From: an uncultured Bacteroidales bacterium
GTDB taxonomy: Bacteria; Bacteroidota; Bacteroidia; Bacteroidales; Tenuifilaceae
NCBI GenBank assembly: GCA_937926785.1
Contig: CALBBQ010000005.1
Span: 1-64,000, forward strand
Direction of reading: 5' to 3'
DNA: 64,000 nucleotides
The notes under the pieces were generated by a model. The model was not told the origin of the DNA and made no database searches. It was given only the letters and a program-made list of their open reading frames with translations. The position numbers and the translations under genes are program-made. Positions 9,870-18,209 of this stretch are shown one piece after another (positions within the stretch are counted from its first letter, which is position 1; each line of letters begins with the position of its first letter).

Positions 9870-9896
9870 CATGGTACAAGAGAAAAATTATCAGCT

Positions 9897-10643
9897 ATGA
9901 GCGGACATAATAAGTGGTCGACAATTAAACGAAAGAAAGGAGCTCTGGACGCCAAGCGCTCCAAAGAGTTCTCAAGAATCATAAAAGAAATATCGGTGGC
10001 GGTTAAGGAAGGTGGCGCCGATCCTGACGGTAATCCCAGGCTGAGGCTTGCCATAAATAACGCCAAGGGCGTAAACATGCCCAAAGAGAATATCCTAAGG
10101 GCAATCTCAAAAGCTGAAAAAGACCCCGAGAACCTTCAGGAGCTAACTTTTGAGGGGTATGGACCAGGTGGTATAGCCATATTTATCGAATGCCTAACCG
10201 ATAACAACAATCGAACAATCAGTGCCATACGGTCAACTCTAACCAAAAAAGGAGGTAGCCTGGGTACTAACGGCTCTCTATCCTTCCTCTTTAGCCGTAA
10301 AGGTATTTTTACCATTGCTAAGGATAAGGTGAACATGGATGAAATTGAGCTGGACCTGATCGATGCCGGAGCCCAGAACATTGAGGATAATGGCGATTTC
10401 TTCGTGGTTACCACCGAGATGGAGGATTTTGGCCGAATGAACAAAAAGCTGGAGGAGCTAAACGTTGAAGTTGAAAATGCCAGCCTTCAACGCATTCCAA
10501 ACGACTACAAGTCGGTAGATAAGGATACCGCCATGAAGTTCCTGAAGCTGGTTGAAGAGATTGAAGATAACGACGACGTACAAAACGTTTACCACAACCT
10601 TGAAATCAGCGATGAGGTAATGGCTGCTATGGATGCTGACTAA
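9897..10643 (+). CDS. YebC/PmpR family protein
   Basis: MSGHNKWSTIKRKKGALDAKRSKEFSRIIKEI N-terminus is diagnostic; start reassigned from 9840 to 9897. Confidence 0.95.
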   Translation: MSGHNKWSTIKRKKGALDAKRSKEFSRIIKEISVAVKEGGADPDGNPRLRLAINNAKGVNMPKENILRAISKAEKDPENLQELTFEGYGPGGIAIFIECLTDNNNRTISAIRSTLTKKGGSLGTNGSLSFLFSRKGIFTIAKDKVNMDEIELDLIDAGAQNIEDNGDFFVVTTEMEDFGRMNKKLEELNVEVENASLQRIPNDYKSVDKDTAMKFLKLVEEIEDNDDVQNVYHNLEISDEVMAAMDAD

Positions 10644-10676
10644 TCTTTGTCTCTTTGGAGCCCTATCAACTAAATT

Positions 10677-10703
10677 GCAACCCCTCGGTATGAGGGGTTT
10701 CTT
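10677..10703 (+). terminator. Rho-independent terminator
   Basis: AACCCCTCGGTATGAGGGGTTTCTT hairpin after the yebC-like gene. Confidence 0.75.
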
Positions 10704-10805
10704 ATTCCATTTTTTAACACCGGTTTTTAACCTACATCAGGTTTTGTTGAGTACCTTTGAGCGTTTGGAACACCATTTGAAGGTTAATGCCTAAACATCT
10801 GAACC

Positions 10806-11318
10806 ATGAAAAACCTCTTCTTAATCCTATCGCTGTTCATTGCAATTGGTCTTGCCGGATGTGGGAAGTACCATGATGTAAGTATTTATGGAGTCAAAGA
10901 GTACAAATTTCGGGGGATAAAAGATGGCGTCATCTACCTTAACCTGACGCTAGATGTTGAAAACCCAAATCCCAAACCCTTGGTCATCAAACACATCGAA
11001 TTCAAAGCATGGCTAAATAACCGGGAGTTTGGAAAGCTGAGAAATAGCGATAAAATCAAACTTGAAGGTAAAACAAGGAAAGATTACGAAGTTCCATTGG
11101 AGATAGCACTTCGTACCCCAGCAGATGCTTTTAAACTGATAGGCGTTGGTAAGGAAATATTATCGGCTATTTCGGTTGAAGGGTATATTAAAGGCGGACG
11201 GTTCCCGGTTTCAAAAAAAATTAACATACCCAGGCAAACCCTGAATGAACTGGCAAACTCCATGCAAAAAAACCTGGTTATTACCGACACCCTATCGGGT
11301 CAGGGAACAATGCCTTAG
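10806..11318 (+). CDS. LEA14-like (LEA type 2) lipoprotein
   Basis: Lipobox GLAGC; LNLTLDVENPNPKPLVIKHIEFKAWLNN typical of LEA14-like domains. Confidence 0.75.
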   Translation: MKNLFLILSLFIAIGLAGCGKYHDVSIYGVKEYKFRGIKDGVIYLNLTLDVENPNPKPLVIKHIEFKAWLNNREFGKLRNSDKIKLEGKTRKDYEVPLEIALRTPADAFKLIGVGKEILSAISVEGYIKGGRFPVSKKINIPRQTLNELANSMQKNLVITDTLSGQGTMP

Positions 11319-11358
11319 TCAAACATTTTTCTTATTTTTGCAACGAAAATTCATCCGT

Positions 11359-11820
11359 ATGCGGAAAATTTTTCTAATTGCAGTGCTCACCCTTGCCGGT
11401 TTTAATCTTCTGGCTCAGGGAACCAATGAGAATACCATTCTTCCTATACTTGAAAAACTTCAGAAGAATATACCCGGACAAGGAAAAATTGTAATCAAGC
11501 AGGATAACAGCGTTACCCAGCTTCATAGCCTCAGATATCTTCAGAATGCCAAATCGCCGGGAATGGAGGGGTTCAGAATCAGAATATTTTTTGAAATCGG
11601 GCAGTTCGCCCGTAAGAATTCTGAGGATGTGATGCAAGCATTCATGGAGAAGTACCCGGGCGTTCCGGTTTATCAGAGCTACCAAAATCCCTACTGGAAA
11701 ATCTCTGTTGGCGATTTCCGTTCGCGTGAAAGCGCACTAAAGTTCTACTACGAGATACTCAAGGACTATCCGAAAGCATTCATAGTACCCGAACGTGTAA
11801 ATTTTCCATCACTGGAATAG
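11359..11820 (+). CDS. Secreted SPOR-like protein
   Basis: Signal peptide MRKIFLIAVLTLAGFNLLAQ; YQSYQNPYWKISVGDFRSRESALKFYYEILKDYPKAFIV resembles a SPOR domain. Start reassigned from 11245. Confidence 0.72.
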   Translation: MRKIFLIAVLTLAGFNLLAQGTNENTILPILEKLQKNIPGQGKIVIKQDNSVTQLHSLRYLQNAKSPGMEGFRIRIFFEIGQFARKNSEDVMQAFMEKYPGVPVYQSYQNPYWKISVGDFRSRESALKFYYEILKDYPKAFIVPERVNFPSLE

Positions 11821-11821
11821 T

Positions 11822-12670
11822 ATGACGAAGCAGGCCACCCAGCAGCTAGTTGCGACTTCGAAAAAAATCCGCGAGGACGTGATACGAAGCCTTGCCGCTG
11901 CCGGTTCCGGTCACCTGGGTGGCTCTTTGGGACTTGCTGATGTTTTTACGGTTCTCTACTTCATCATTTTGAACCACAGGCCCAACAACCCAACCTGGCC
12001 GAATCGTGATAGGTTGGTGCTATCCATTGGACATGTAGCACCTGTCCTATATGCTGCACTGGCAAATGCAGGATACTTTCCAAAAGAGGAACTGCTCACG
12101 CTTCGTAAATTGAATTCAAGGCTGCAAGGCCACCCTGGTCGCGACCATGGTTTACCCGGATTGGAACTTTCTGCCGGTTCATTAGGCCAAGGCCTATCTG
12201 TTGCTGTAGGTATGGCTCTCAGCGCAAAAATCGATGAGGCCGATTGGCGTGTTTATTCGATTCATGGCGATGGAGAGCTGCAGGAGGGATCGATTTGGGA
12301 GGCTGCCATGAGCGCTGCCCACTACAAGCTTGATAACCTCACCGCAATTGTCGATAGGAACTTCTGCCAAATAGATGGCCCCACCAACAAGGTGATGGAG
12401 ATAGAACCCCTTAGAAGTAAATGGGAAGCCTTTGGCTGGCAAGTATTTGAATGCAATGGAAATAGTATTCCGGATTTAATTAAAACATTCCAAAGAGTGA
12501 ATTCATTCAGCGGAAAGCCAAAGGTAATCATTGCAAAAACCCAAATGGGGTATGGTGTAAAAAGCATACAGGGCGACTACCGCTGGCATGGCAAAGCACC
12601 TAGCCCGATAGAGGCTGAAAGGTTTCTGACAGAACTGGAAACCCATTACCAAATGATTGACCATGACTGA
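11822..12670 (+). CDS. Transketolase, N-terminal (TPP-binding) subunit
   Basis: SAGSLGQGLSVAVGMAL, HGDGELQEGSIWEAAMSAAHYKLDNLTAIVDRN motifs; ends before the pyrimidine-binding domain. Confidence 0.93.
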   Translation: MTKQATQQLVATSKKIREDVIRSLAAAGSGHLGGSLGLADVFTVLYFIILNHRPNNPTWPNRDRLVLSIGHVAPVLYAALANAGYFPKEELLTLRKLNSRLQGHPGRDHGLPGLELSAGSLGQGLSVAVGMALSAKIDEADWRVYSIHGDGELQEGSIWEAAMSAAHYKLDNLTAIVDRNFCQIDGPTNKVMEIEPLRSKWEAFGWQVFECNGNSIPDLIKTFQRVNSFSGKPKVIIAKTQMGYGVKSIQGDYRWHGKAPSPIEAERFLTELETHYQMIDHD

Positions 12671-13625
12671 GTTCGTAAACCAAGGCGATAAAGCAACACG
12701 GTTGGGTTTTGGCGAAGCAGTTGCCGAGGCTGGCGGGATTTACTCCAACCTGGTTGTACTAGGTGCCGATATAACCACCTCGGTTGGGCTTAACCTTTTT
12801 GCCGAACGTTACCCCGAAAGGTTCTTCTCTTTTGGTATAGCCGAGCAGAATATTGCAGCTGTAGCCGCAGGTATGGCTCTATCGGGTAAAATCCCCGTTT
12901 TTTCAACCTATGGTGTTTTCGCTGCATTCCGTGCAGCCGACCAAATTAGGGTATCCATCTGCTACAACGATGTTAAGGTGATTATTGGTGGCGCACATGC
13001 AGGTATATCGGTTGGCCCCGATGGGGCCACACACCAGGCTTTAGAAGATATTGCCGTAATGAGGGCGTTACCAAACATAACCCTTATTTCCCCTGCCGAT
13101 GCCAACCAAGCCAGGGCTGCCACACTTGAAGCCATCCACCGTATTAACGGCCCGGTTTACATCCGTTTCGGACGTGAGCCTGTTCCTAACTTCACCAACC
13201 CAAATCAACACTTTGAAATAGGGAAAGGACAAATACTTATCGATGGAACCGATGTGGCAATTATAGCCACAGGGCATATGGTATGGGAAGCCATAACGGC
13301 TTCAAAGGAACTGGCCAATCATGGGGTTAACGCCATGGTAGTTAACATTCATACCATCAAACCCATTGACAAAAAGTTGCTGGTTGATGTTGCCCGTAAA
13401 ACTGGGCTTATTGTAACGGTTGAGGAACACCAGGTACACGGAGGCTTGGGAAGTGCTGTTTCTGAAGCGCTTGCACAAGAACATCCGGTTCCCATGAAAA
13501 TCATGGGGATGCCCGATTGCTTTGGTGAGTCGGGCACCCCGGCTGAACTACTTCAAAAGTATGGACTAAACGCAAATGCTATAACCCAACAGGTTTTAGA
13601 TGCTTTAAATAGATTTAAACAATAG
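12663..13625 (+). CDS. Transketolase, C-terminal subunit
   Basis: GADITTSVGLNLFAERYPERFFSFGIAEQNIAAVAAGMA motif; start overlaps the end of the N-terminal subunit gene. Confidence 0.93.
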   Translation: MTEFVNQGDKATRLGFGEAVAEAGGIYSNLVVLGADITTSVGLNLFAERYPERFFSFGIAEQNIAAVAAGMALSGKIPVFSTYGVFAAFRAADQIRVSICYNDVKVIIGGAHAGISVGPDGATHQALEDIAVMRALPNITLISPADANQARAATLEAIHRINGPVYIRFGREPVPNFTNPNQHFEIGKGQILIDGTDVAIIATGHMVWEAITASKELANHGVNAMVVNIHTIKPIDKKLLVDVARKTGLIVTVEEHQVHGGLGSAVSEALAQEHPVPMKIMGMPDCFGESGTPAELLQKYGLNANAITQQVLDALNRFKQ

Positions 13626-13631
13626 TAACTT

Positions 13632-13657
13632 TGAAGGTAGATTTATCTACCTTTTTT
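13632..13657 (+). terminator. Rho-independent terminator
   Basis: GGTAGATTTATCTACC followed by TTTTTTT. Confidence 0.85.
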
Positions 13658-13678
13658 TAATTTGAAATGTAGGACGAT

Positions 13679-15577
13679 ATGAGCGAGCTGATCAAGCATG
13701 AATGCGGAATTGCCCTTATCCGGCTTTTAAAACCCCTTGAGTATTACCAGCTAAAATACGGAACCTGGCGATATGGGCTGCATAAACTCTACCTGCTGAT
13801 GGAAAAGCAGCACAACCGCGGGCAGGATGGAGCCGGACTTACAACCATCAAGTTCGACCTTGCTCCGGGGAAAAAGTATATCGATCGCGAACGATCTAAC
13901 TCCTCAACCCCCATCAAGGATATTTTTGATACGGTTAATCGAGGTATTGCAAAATACGCTTCAAAGCCGGAGCTGATAAACGACCCTGCATTCGCCAAGG
14001 AGAACATCCCCTTTGCCGGTGAACTTTTTTTGGGACACCTACGGTACGGCACGTTTGGCAACAATTCCATCGATTACGTTCATCCTGTTATGCGCGATAA
14101 CAATTGGAAATCGCGCACGCTGGTGCTTGCCGGCAACTTCAACATGACAAATGTGGATGAGCTGTTCAGAAAGCTCGTCGATTTGGGGCAGCACCCACGC
14201 GATTACTCCGACACAGTTACCGTTCTGGAAAAAATTGGACATTTCCTCGATGAGGAAAACCAGCAGTTATTCCGCCAGTACAAAAACGATGGCTACCCCA
14301 ACATAGAGATAAGCAAGCTGATAGCCGAAAATATCAATGTAGCCAAAATCCTTCAGGCTTCAACCAAGGACTTCGATGGCGGTTACGCCATGGCCGGGTT
14401 AATTGGGCATGGCGACGCCTTCGTGGTACGCGACCCCTGGGGTATTCGCCCGGCATTCTACTACGCAGACGACGAGATCGCCGTAGTAGCCTCTGAACGG
14501 CCAGTAATCCAAACGGTTCTGAACATATCCACCGACCAAGTTCAAGAAATCAAACCGGGCTACGCCCTGATTATCAAGCGAAACGGCACAATTTACCACG
14601 AAGAGATCCGAATACCCCAAACCCGAAAATCCTGCTCGTTCGAACGAATATACTTCTCGCGAGGAACCGACAGGGATATCTACCTTGAACGAAAACGGCT
14701 TGGCGAATTACTAACACCTGCCATTCTTAAAGCAATTAACTACGACCACGAGAACACCGTTTTCTCATATATCCCGAACACTGCCGAAACAGCATTCCTG
14801 GGCATGGTGAAAGGAGTTGAGGACTACATAAAAACCGAGAAAAAAAGAAAGATACTGGAAAAGGGAGCTAACCTCTCCGAAAAGGACATCGATGAAATCA
14901 TCTCAACCCGCCTAAGGGTTGAAAAGATTGCCGTAAAAGACGTGAAGCTACGCACCTTCATCGCACAGGATAAAGGGCGCGAGGATTTGGTAGGCCACGT
15001 TTACGATATTACCTACGGTACCATTCGTCCCGGCACGGATAACCTGGTTGTTATTGACGACTCCATTGTCCGTGGTACAACTCTCAGGGAGAGTATCCTG
15101 CGAATCCTCGACAGGTTGAACCCGGCTAGCATTATAGTGGTATCGTCATCGCCCCAGATCCGCTACCCCGACTGCTATGGTATTGACATGGCCAAACTAG
15201 CCGATTTTGTGGCCTTCCGGGCAGCCATTGAACTCCTAAAAGAAACAGGGCAAGAGACTGTAATAAATAGCGTTTACCGCAAATGTAAGGAACAGCAAAA
15301 CCTTCCCAAGGAACAAATTATTAACTACGTTAAGGAAATTTACCGCCCCTTTTCTGATGACCAAATTGCTGAAAAGATAGCCCAACTCCTCACTCCAAAA
15401 GATGTGAGGGCTAAGGTTAAAATTGTGTACCAATCCATAGAAAATTTACATAAGGCTTGCCCCAACGACCTGGGGGATTGGTACTTTACCGGCGACTACC
15501 CCACCCCCGGCGGAAACAGAGTAGTAAACAGCTCCTTTATCAACTTCATTGAGGGAAGAAACCAGAGGGCTTACTAA
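13679..15577 (+). CDS. purF: Amidophosphoribosyltransferase-like protein, long form
   Basis: ECGIALIRLL with N-terminal Cys, KQHNRGQDGAGL, VVIDDSIVRGTTLRESI (PRPP loop), SSPQIRYPDCYGIDM. Confidence 0.88.
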   Translation: MSELIKHECGIALIRLLKPLEYYQLKYGTWRYGLHKLYLLMEKQHNRGQDGAGLTTIKFDLAPGKKYIDRERSNSSTPIKDIFDTVNRGIAKYASKPELINDPAFAKENIPFAGELFLGHLRYGTFGNNSIDYVHPVMRDNNWKSRTLVLAGNFNMTNVDELFRKLVDLGQHPRDYSDTVTVLEKIGHFLDEENQQLFRQYKNDGYPNIEISKLIAENINVAKILQASTKDFDGGYAMAGLIGHGDAFVVRDPWGIRPAFYYADDEIAVVASERPVIQTVLNISTDQVQEIKPGYALIIKRNGTIYHEEIRIPQTRKSCSFERIYFSRGTDRDIYLERKRLGELLTPAILKAINYDHENTVFSYIPNTAETAFLGMVKGVEDYIKTEKKRKILEKGANLSEKDIDEIISTRLRVEKIAVKDVKLRTFIAQDKGREDLVGHVYDITYGTIRPGTDNLVVIDDSIVRGTTLRESILRILDRLNPASIIVVSSSPQIRYPDCYGIDMAKLADFVAFRAAIELLKETGQETVINSVYRKCKEQQNLPKEQIINYVKEIYRPFSDDQIAEKIAQLLTPKDVRAKVKIVYQSIENLHKACPNDLGDWYFTGDYPTPGGNRVVNSSFINFIEGRNQRAY

Positions 15578-15650
15578 AAAGTGTAAAGGTTAAAGGTTAG
15601 AAAGTCCGGCTTTGCGGATTTAAGCAGAATATAAAGGAGACCTTTAAAGG

Positions 15651-16625
15651 CTACTTAACATCCTTACCCCACCTCAACCCCAAATGGTATTTATCCTTTA
15701 GCTTCTTGATAAAGGTTGATATGTGCCTCTCTACCTTATGCTGATAAATATCCGGTATGGTTATCAGTATTGCAGTCTCCTCTACATCGCCAAAATAAGG
15801 GTTTATTACGGTGCCAAACACTTTCATGGATGGGCTAAGGTTCATGTAGGAGTTAATGAGCGGTGGAATCCGTTCGCCAAACTCGCGTATCTTCTTCGAT
15901 AGAATTTTGTAATCCTCATCGTAGTTCTTGCCATTGAAAACGAGGGACATGGCTTCGCGGTCGATTTTTACATCTATTTGTTTAATTGGCGTAACGAGCC
16001 CTTCGTTATCATAGAAGTACTTTTCAAAGAAGTAAAGCAACAGGTTACGCGCCTCCACATTATAAGAACGGTACATGGTTACCTTGCCAAAAAAGTACTT
16101 AATATGCGGGTTGAGAACGATTAGAGCCCCTAGTCCATCCCAGAGGTTATCCAGCGCATAGAGCCCCTTACCACTCCGGCTTAGAGCCTGGTACTTGGGT
16201 TGCACAAAAGAGCGACCAAGCTCAATCATCTGGGGCATGTACTCGTTTTTAAACTTTTCGGAGAAATGGAAAAGATGCTTAGTGGAAAGGTTTATTTGCT
16301 CCCCTTTGGTGGGGTCAACGCTATGGAACCGATATCCGCCAAGTATTTCCTTCTCATGCGGGTCCCATACTATTAGCTGCTTATAGCAGTTTTCACAGGT
16401 ATCATATTCATCTATATCTACTTCCTCTCCGGTTCCACCACCGGCCGAACGAAATGTTAGCTCCCGTAAGCGACCCACTTCGCGCATCAGGTTAGGTGAA
16501 TTGTGGGCAGTGAAGATATAAAGCTCGTTACTAGCATTGTTTGTTTGCCTTACAAACTTATCTGGGGTTAGCTCTTTTATGAGCAGCTCCCGATCCACCG
16601 GTTCAACGATTTGCTTCATAGGCAA
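15651..16625 (-). CDS. GNAT-type N-acyltransferase (OlsB/GlsB-like, hemolysin-like)
   Basis: LRELTFRSAGGGTGEEVDIDEYD, ILGGYRFHSVDP, ELGRSFVQPKYQ motifs of the OlsB/hemolysin-like family. Confidence 0.82.
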   Translation of the reverse strand: MPMKQIVEPVDRELLIKELTPDKFVRQTNNASNELYIFTAHNSPNLMREVGRLRELTFRSAGGGTGEEVDIDEYDTCENCYKQLIVWDPHEKEILGGYRFHSVDPTKGEQINLSTKHLFHFSEKFKNEYMPQMIELGRSFVQPKYQALSRSGKGLYALDNLWDGLGALIVLNPHIKYFFGKVTMYRSYNVEARNLLLYFFEKYFYDNEGLVTPIKQIDVKIDREAMSLVFNGKNYDEDYKILSKKIREFGERIPPLINSYMNLSPSMKVFGTVINPYFGDVEETAILITIPDIYQHKVERHISTFIKKLKDKYHLGLRWGKDVK

Positions 16626-16641
16626 TATGTTGGTTTATGAT

Positions 16642-17454
16642 TTACCTCCCTAACCCGTAAACAATTGATTTTACCCATTCTGCCCACTCGCTTGGCGATT
16701 TTGAACTGTCGAAAACTGTGTAGGGTATGGGCTCGCCAATAATTACAGCTATGCTTTTCCCTTTCTGCTTAAACATCTCATTTACCAGGTAAAGCATTTC
16801 AATGTTTGCCTTGATGCCCAGAAAAACTCTCAGGCGAGCAAGGTTATAAAAGAAGTTAGAGTTCCTTCCGCTGAAAAAAACGGGAACAACATCGCGTTTG
16901 TGCTGAACCGCCTTAACAATAAAACTTTTTTTCCATTCCAGGTCCTCTATCCTGCCTTGCTGCTTGCGCGAGCAAAGGCCTGCAGGAAAGTACAGAACCT
17001 GGGCATCGGAAGCGTAGGTTTCTTCAATTAACCTGGCACCTTGAACGCTTTGGGCGCCATGCTTATTAATGGGAATAAAGATATTATTTAGCTGAGTGAT
17101 GTGCATTAAAAGGTCGTTCACCGGGAATTTAACCTCAGGATACCTCTGGCCTAATAGATGGATTAATATCATGCCATCGAGCCCACCCAACGGGTGGTTT
17201 GAGGCAAACAGGTAGCGTCCGTCAGGTTTCAGGTTTTCCAGACCCTTTACGGAATAGGTAACCTGCATCACCTTAAGCGCTTCATCAATAAATTCAACCC
17301 CCTGTTTATCACCATGCTTCAGCAGCACTTCGTTTATCTCATCCTGATGAATGATACGTTTGAGATACCGGATAATAAACCGGGGCAGCGCTTTCTGCAA
17401 ACGAGGGCTTTTGGAGGCTATAACCCTATCGATGTCAATGAGGTTCTGCTGCAC
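16642..17454 (-). CDS. Lysophospholipid / 1-acylglycerol-3-phosphate acyltransferase-like protein (OlsA/GlsA-like)
   Basis: ASNHPLGGLDGMILI (HX4D-type motif), YFPAGLCSRKQQGRIEDLEWKKSF, VPVFFSGRNSNFFYNLARLR. Confidence 0.85.
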   Translation of the reverse strand: MQQNLIDIDRVIASKSPRLQKALPRFIIRYLKRIIHQDEINEVLLKHGDKQGVEFIDEALKVMQVTYSVKGLENLKPDGRYLFASNHPLGGLDGMILIHLLGQRYPEVKFPVNDLLMHITQLNNIFIPINKHGAQSVQGARLIEETYASDAQVLYFPAGLCSRKQQGRIEDLEWKKSFIVKAVQHKRDVVPVFFSGRNSNFFYNLARLRVFLGIKANIEMLYLVNEMFKQKGKSIAVIIGEPIPYTVFDSSKSPSEWAEWVKSIVYGLGR

Positions 17455-17521
17455 TTTATGGCAAATTTTAAGTCACAAATATAATTAAAGCTTTGACGGT
17501 ATTGTTCTCCGCTACCCAGAG

Positions 17522-18136
17522 TTATTTTAAGGAAAGCCAGAAACTGGCAAACCCGTTGAGCATCATTTGAACACCAATAGTGGCTACAATTAACCCAAAA
17601 ATACGAACCAAGGGCCCCATCAAGTTATACCGATTCAGAATAGTACCAATTGTGCGAGCATAATACATAAACAGAAAGTTGATGAACAATGCTACCGCCA
17701 ACGATACGATGGTGTTTGTATGCCCATAATGAGAGGGAAATGTAACCGCTGCCGTAATTGTGGCAGGCCCGGCAATCATAGGTATAGCTATGGGTACGGC
17801 AGTAACGTCCTTTACTTCCACTCCGTAATCCAATCTGATGAAAGTACCCTTTTGTAAACCACTAATACCGTTATAGAAAAGTACAACACCGGAGGTGATT
17901 TGGAATGCGTATAGCTCAATGTGAAACACGTAGCTGAATACCAGCTCTCCTAATAACAGAAAGAATAGTAGGATGATAAACGCTGTTATGGTTGCCTTAC
18001 TGGCAATGAACCGGGTTTTTGACTCATCAAACTGGGCTTGCAGGGTGGACATAACAAACACCTTCTGTATGGGGTTTACCAATGCCAGAATGGCTACCAT
18101 GCAGCTCAACAAGTACTTTATTTTAAAAGCCAGCAT
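17522..18136 (-). CDS. MarC family integral membrane protein
   Basis: ALVNPIQKVFVMSTL, VPIAIPMIAGPATITAAVTF, RIFGLIVATIGVQMMLNGF motifs. Confidence 0.9.
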   Translation of the reverse strand: MLAFKIKYLLSCMVAILALVNPIQKVFVMSTLQAQFDESKTRFIASKATITAFIILLFFLLLGELVFSYVFHIELYAFQITSGVVLFYNGISGLQKGTFIRLDYGVEVKDVTAVPIAIPMIAGPATITAAVTFPSHYGHTNTIVSLAVALFINFLFMYYARTIGTILNRYNLMGPLVRIFGLIVATIGVQMMLNGFASFWLSLK

Positions 18137-18209
18137 GCTTCACTATCTAAAATTTGAAGTGGATACCCATAAAAGGTACCCACCTCAACAATGTTTTTCC
18201 CAGCATTAA

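Noticed and set aside
15578-15650. Short AAAGGTTA repeats and weak hairpin between purF-like gene and acyltransferase
   Set aside because: Too short and imperfect to support a specific element.
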